Made by a program: the position numbers and the translations under genes. Source: LB3-1 sp036401895 (lineage in GTDB: Bacteria > Chloroflexota > Chloroflexia > Chloroflexales > Kallotenuaceae). From it: a stretch of DNA of 64,000 nucleotides. Numbering within the stretch: the first letter of the stretch is position 1; each line of letters starts with the position of its first letter. The stretch spans positions 9,511 through 73,510 of the forward strand of contig DASWTW010000007.1 of NCBI GenBank assembly GCA_036401895.1, written 5' to 3'. This document shows positions 60,607-64,000 of the stretch, piece by piece. The notes beneath the pieces were generated by a model. It was not told the origin of the DNA, did no database searches, and saw nothing but the letters and a program-made list of their open reading frames with translations.

Positions 60607-62691
60607 TTATTCCCACCAGACCCAGTGATAAAAGTTGACCGGATACGGTCGCGGCAGCGCGGGATCGCCCCCACGCGGTAGCTTGTTGTTGATCGGATTC
60701 ACTGTTGCGCTAGTCGCATAAATATACGACGGCTGCCCAGCGTTCATGTTGAACGCAGTCTGAACCCAGCCCTGTGCGATCGTTCGCTGGAGCGCCGGAA
60801 AGTCAGTCCCGAAATAGCGTGGAATCCGCAGGTTGTCGGCCAGCGGACCACCGTACGCGATGTCGGCCATGTTGCTATGAAAGCCCAGCAGCATATGCGC
60901 GCCCTGGAACGCGTTGAACCAATCGCCGATGGTGGTCGCGCTGATTGTCTGGCACGACGAGAACGCTACCCAACGTACGTTCTGGTAGCGAGCGTTGCCG
61001 CCGAAAAAGTTGGTCGAGCTTTGGTTCACGCCAAAGTAGATCTGTGATGGACTGCCATGGCCTGCGAAGTAGGCGAAATCGGTGTTGCTGCGATCGATAC
61101 CGTAGTTGCAATCGCCGCCGCCAAGCGAGCAATCGCGCCAATCTTTCTCCCAGGCGCTGTTGTTGTACCAGCGGAACGTCCGATTCCAGCCGTAGCCTGC
61201 CAGATTGTTGTAAAACCCGTCTGCGTCTGGCTGTGTCCCGCCCAGATTGCCGAGGCCGGGCACGCCATTGTAGTTTTGAATCCACTCCACGCCCACGCCG
61301 TAGGGCGGTGCCGCGATCGAGATCGGTGGTGTGCTGCCAGCCGCCGCAGTTGCTGATTTCGCCGTGATCGGCAGGTAGATTACCGGAACGATCGGCTGGA
61401 GCATCACGCTGGACTCGCTGACCGCGCCGTTGCTATCGGTAACTCGCAGCCGAACCAGCGTGCCGATTGGAATACCCAAACGATTCGCTGCCGGAATCTG
61501 ATTCGTGATGAGCGTAGGATTGCCGCTCGGAATGCTGCCCGAGCCAAGCAGCGTGCCGTCTTCCAGCAGCCACTCGTAGGTGTACGGCCCCACGCCGCCG
61601 CTGATCGATCCCGTAAAGCTGAGCGACTGGCCTGGTCGGAATTGGGTTCCCGATGCCGGGCTGGTGATCGCCACCGAGGGCAGGAAGCCATGCACGCCGG
61701 GCAAGACCGGCTCGCGTAGATTGACGACCTGCCCATTAACAACAGCGGTCGCGTCGGGGAAGGTCCACATTGGCATGAGCACCGGCTGCTCTACGGCTGC
61801 ATCACCGACGTAATAGACCAGCTCCGGCTCGCCCGGATCGAGCGTGTTGTCGCGCACACTGTCACGAAGCTGCTGGATCGCCTCGTCGCGAGTCACGATC
61901 GGATACTCGCCGATCGGATCGTAGGAGCGTCCCAGCCACGGCATCGCTAGGGCAGCCAGTCCCGGCACCTGCTGATCCAGGATCGGCGGAGCGTTGCTCT
62001 GGAGATCGGTGTTGGTCAGCAGCAGCGAGAGATGGCCGCCCGGACCAGCCAGCGAGATGTACTCGGGCGTGTTCCCGCCGACGTTGAGCGCGAGCGGCAC
62101 CCGAACGATCACTGCGCTATCCTGAGTTGCAGTCGGCGCATCGACGTCCGGCGACTGACTGCTCAGCTTGGCGATGCTGATCTCATAGGGCAATTTGGCA
62201 GGATCATCGCATTGTCTTGCATCTGGCAGCGTCTCCTTGGGAAACAGCTCGTTGTCCTGTAAGAAACGACAGGCCAGCAATTTAGCGTTGCTCAGGTTGA
62301 ACGGCCCGCGCGCCTGAGACGTGAACGCTTGCGATGCATCAAACGCAACCAGACCAAAGCTAGCGGCGAACTGTTCCAGCACAGGCACAGCTTTGCTATT
62401 TCCACCCTCGTGAAACACATCGAAGCGCTCCGTTCCAGCGTAGGTTGTCTCGGTTCGCGCCTGCTGGCCGGCGATACCTTCCAGCTTGCTTGCTAGACTC
62501 AGGGCGGTTTGGCTGTTGACCGGATCGTGCGAAAGGTTGAAGACCGGCAGCATCGAGGCCGTAACACCGCTCTCATCTGGAACTTGCGCCATCAGACGCG
62601 GTGGAGAGGCCATGACAATCGCGGCACATGCCAGCGTGACAACCAGGATCAGGCGGAGAACAGGGCTCTTCGATCGGGATTGAATCAGCAT
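60607..62691 (-). CDS. Exported DUF6345-like protein with Ig/PKD-type domain and HG...C motif
   Basis: 694 residues from the ATG at 62691 (GGAGG four bases upstream). Signal peptide ~1-35 (SPVLRLILVVTLACAAIVMAS). Residues ~340-440 resemble an Ig/PKD-type domain: PSVAITSPASGTQFRPGQSL and YTYEWLLEDGTLLGSGSIPSG. The C-terminal ~230 residues resemble DUF6345: GYGWNRTFRWYNNSAWEKDW, FAYFAGHGSPSQIYFG and RWVAFSSCQT. The paired GHG and SC sequences recall the His-Cys dyad of caspase/gingipain-like peptidases, but catalysis is unproven. Likely a surface or extracellular enzyme. Confidence 0.75.
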   Translation of the reverse strand: MLIQSRSKSPVLRLILVVTLACAAIVMASPPRLMAQVPDESGVTASMLPVFNLSHDPVNSQTALSLASKLEGIAGQQARTETTYAGTERFDVFHEGGNSKAVPVLEQFAASFGLVAFDASQAFTSQARGPFNLSNAKLLACRFLQDNELFPKETLPDARQCDDPAKLPYEISIAKLSSQSPDVDAPTATQDSAVIVRVPLALNVGGNTPEYISLAGPGGHLSLLLTNTDLQSNAPPILDQQVPGLAALAMPWLGRSYDPIGEYPIVTRDEAIQQLRDSVRDNTLDPGEPELVYYVGDAAVEQPVLMPMWTFPDATAVVNGQVVNLREPVLPGVHGFLPSVAITSPASGTQFRPGQSLSFTGSISGGVGPYTYEWLLEDGTLLGSGSIPSGNPTLITNQIPAANRLGIPIGTLVRLRVTDSNGAVSESSVMLQPIVPVIYLPITAKSATAAAGSTPPISIAAPPYGVGVEWIQNYNGVPGLGNLGGTQPDADGFYNNLAGYGWNRTFRWYNNSAWEKDWRDCSLGGGDCNYGIDRSNTDFAYFAGHGSPSQIYFGVNQSSTNFFGGNARYQNVRWVAFSSCQTISATTIGDWFNAFQGAHMLLGFHSNMADIAYGGPLADNLRIPRYFGTDFPALQRTIAQGWVQTAFNMNAGQPSYIYATSATVNPINNKLPRGGDPALPRPYPVNFYHWVWWE

Positions 62692-63123
62692 AACGCCTCC
62701 TCCAAGAAACAACGAGGAACCAAGAACTGCGGAGCAAAGATTAACTGAAGGAATAAGCAGGAGGGTAGAGAATGATAAGGTAGAAAAATAGCCTGGAGCG
62801 AAGATCGGAACTTACAACACCAGGTACAAGTTCCAACGCTCGAAACTCGGCCTGTATGCTGGAATAAGTTTCGGCGTGATCCTGGCACTGGTTCACTATA
62901 CACCTGCGTTCTCCGTCGATCAAGCGCTATGAAAATGTGCGCTGAGAATAGAGGCAATATGTGATAGCGGCATAGAGGAGATCTAAAAATATATTATGTC
63001 GATTTCAATTTATCAGGAATTTCATAGCTGTATCACAGCTGTGTGACACTGCTCTTCTATCAACCTGGTGCGATGTTGGCTAGAATTTGCCATCACCAAA
63101 CACTTCCGTAAAGGAGCACAGCT
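62692..63123. promoter_or_regulatory. Divergent promoter region
   Basis: 430 bp between two exported-protein genes. A weak GAACCAAGAAC segment occurs near 62715, AT-rich DNA spans 62980-63030, and an imperfect palindrome CTGTATCACAGCTGTGTGAC at 63028-63047 resembles an operator. No gene seen. Confidence 0.4.
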
Positions 63124-64000
63124 ATGCGAACTCCACGATGGATTTTCTGGCTATTTCTCTGTATCACCACTGTGGCGCTTATTCCCACAGCACCCACACA
63201 GGCCGCGCCGCTGGCGCTGTCGATCCCGGTCGATGTCCGCGCCGGCGACGTGCAGACCGACGGCACATTCGTGGTCTGGACTCAACCTGCCGGTCCCCAG
63301 TGGGACGCGGCCCGTCACGTGTACGCGGCAGATTTGAGCAACGGGCAGCCAATCCTAGTCGCCTCGAATGTGCTCGCCTCGGACGAGCGCGGCCCCAACG
63401 TCGCGCTCAGCAACGGCGTTGTGATCTGGCAGGAAGCGCACGCAGCCGGACGAAGCCTGCGCGCCAAAAATCTGCGCACGGGACAGATTTTCACCATAGC
63501 CACCGGCGCGATCGCCTATCCCGCGATCGCTGGCTCGACTATAACCTGGTGGGAAGATTTTTGGATTAGCGACAGCGAGACCGCTAATAAGCACGCAAAC
63601 TTGAAAGCGCGTGATATTGCGACGATGAGCGTGCCTGTTACTCTGGCGCAAACATCGAAGACAGTTTACGGTTTTGGTCCGTCCAAGATGAGTTCCTCCT
63701 GGATCGCCTACGCCAAAGCGCCCAGTGTCGCGAAATATGCTCCGTGCTGGCAGCTGGAAGCCGTCTCGATCACCGGTGGCACGCCGTATGTGATCGCCGA
63801 CCTGGGCTGCGCGCCGCCCAAGTTCGATCTGATCGAGGGCCGGCTGACGTACATCAACCGCGACGGGCTGCTGATCGCGGATACGCTGCTCGGCGGTGGG
63901 CAGAAGCAGAGCGGGCCACACGGAGCGAGCAGCCTCACCAGCGATCTGCGCTACTCCTTCTGGAGCAAACAGCGCCAGATCAGCCCGTCGCAGTACACCT
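63124..64000 (+). CDS. Exported beta-propeller-like protein, 3'-truncated
   Basis: Open to the end of the window, so incomplete: 292 residues seen. AAGGAG precedes the ATG at 63124. Signal peptide ~1-28 (WIFWLFLCITTVALIPTAPTQAA). Then recurring W-centred strands: GTFVVWTQPAG, GVVIWQEAHAAG, STITWWEDFW, SSWIAYAKAP and a GRLTYINRDG segment, each about 40-50 residues apart, as in TolB-type or similar beta-propellers. Domain beyond 64000 unknown. Divergent from the DUF6345-like gene. Confidence 0.75.
   Translation, partial: MRTPRWIFWLFLCITTVALIPTAPTQAAPLALSIPVDVRAGDVQTDGTFVVWTQPAGPQWDAARHVYAADLSNGQPILVASNVLASDERGPNVALSNGVVIWQEAHAAGRSLRAKNLRTGQIFTIATGAIAYPAIAGSTITWWEDFWISDSETANKHANLKARDIATMSVPVTLAQTSKTVYGFGPSKMSSSWIAYAKAPSVAKYAPCWQLEAVSITGGTPYVIADLGCAPPKFDLIEGRLTYINRDGLLIADTLLGGGQKQSGPHGASSLTSDLRYSFWSKQRQISPSQYT

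Overview
The window is a high-GC bacterial chromosome segment of about 64 kb with dense genes on both strands and no rRNA, tRNA, CRISPR, prophage or intact insertion sequence that I can see. The gene mix suggests a member of the Chloroflexota, probably class Chloroflexia. Supporting signs are exported proteins with FGYP / QYFERxRFE repeats, a homologue of the phosphoglucose-isomerase half of fused transaldolase/PGI enzymes, a Cds1-type cysteine desulfhydrase, many PAS/GAF kinases and NarL-type regulators, and families of palindromic and GAACC/GAACAA-type intergenic repeats. This taxonomic call is inference.

Layout. 1-5.8 kb: end of a GH172/DUF2961 hydrolase, a 159-bp palindromic element, an array of 21-bp repeats before a small conserved protein, a dTMP-kinase-like protein with a methyltransferase, and an OmpR-type two-component pair. 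5.9-15.1 kb: carbohydrate and housekeeping genes: 6-phosphogluconate dehydrogenase, an SDR, a PGI-like pseudoenzyme interrupted in frame by repeat DNA, nagA, argS, a HAD phosphatase and a PIG-L deacetylase. 15.1-20.6 kb: MATE exporter, HTH-STAND-TPR regulator and about 900 bp without a convincing gene. 20.7-29.9 kb: two M20 peptidases (one RocB-like), a LuxR-type HTH protein, an exported FGYP protein, Uup-type ABC-F, DoxX, ferritin and a small exported protein. 30-34.9 kb: receiver protein, NarL-type regulator with a 1026-residue PAS/GAF kinase, and an exported crystallin-like protein. 35-43.8 kb: a DMT exporter and an ABC-F gene behind a leader peptide and attenuator, a P450, a class-3 lipase with an N-terminal motif seen in cargo of extracellular contractile injection systems, an FAD monooxygenase divergent from a MarR regulator with palindromic operators, and a conserved hypothetical. 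44-54.4 kb: aldehyde dehydrogenase, Tat-exported nucleoside hydrolase, kinase/receiver pair, Cds1, secreted esterase, AP2-like protein, HipA-like/DUF3037 pair and a cupin. 54.4-64 kb: methyltransferase, DhaM and HPr, small proteins, a receiver, an ECF sigma / Cys-less anti-sigma / MscS-like cassette, DUF5995 and DUF6345 proteins, and the start of an exported beta-propeller-like protein cut by the window end.

Three items deserve attention first. (1) A ribosome-attenuation leader before the ABC-F gene: promoter, 32-codon leader peptide, intrinsic terminator and mutually exclusive antiterminator are all legible (37697-37982). (2) A PGI pseudoenzyme that appears to have absorbed two dispersed repeat families as an in-frame insert of about 94 residues (8890-9175). 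(3) A lipase that looks like an orphan cargo of a contractile injection system (39502-41148). Dispersed repeats recur at five or more gene boundaries, and tandem GTATC/GTACC half-sites recur upstream of several regulatory genes.
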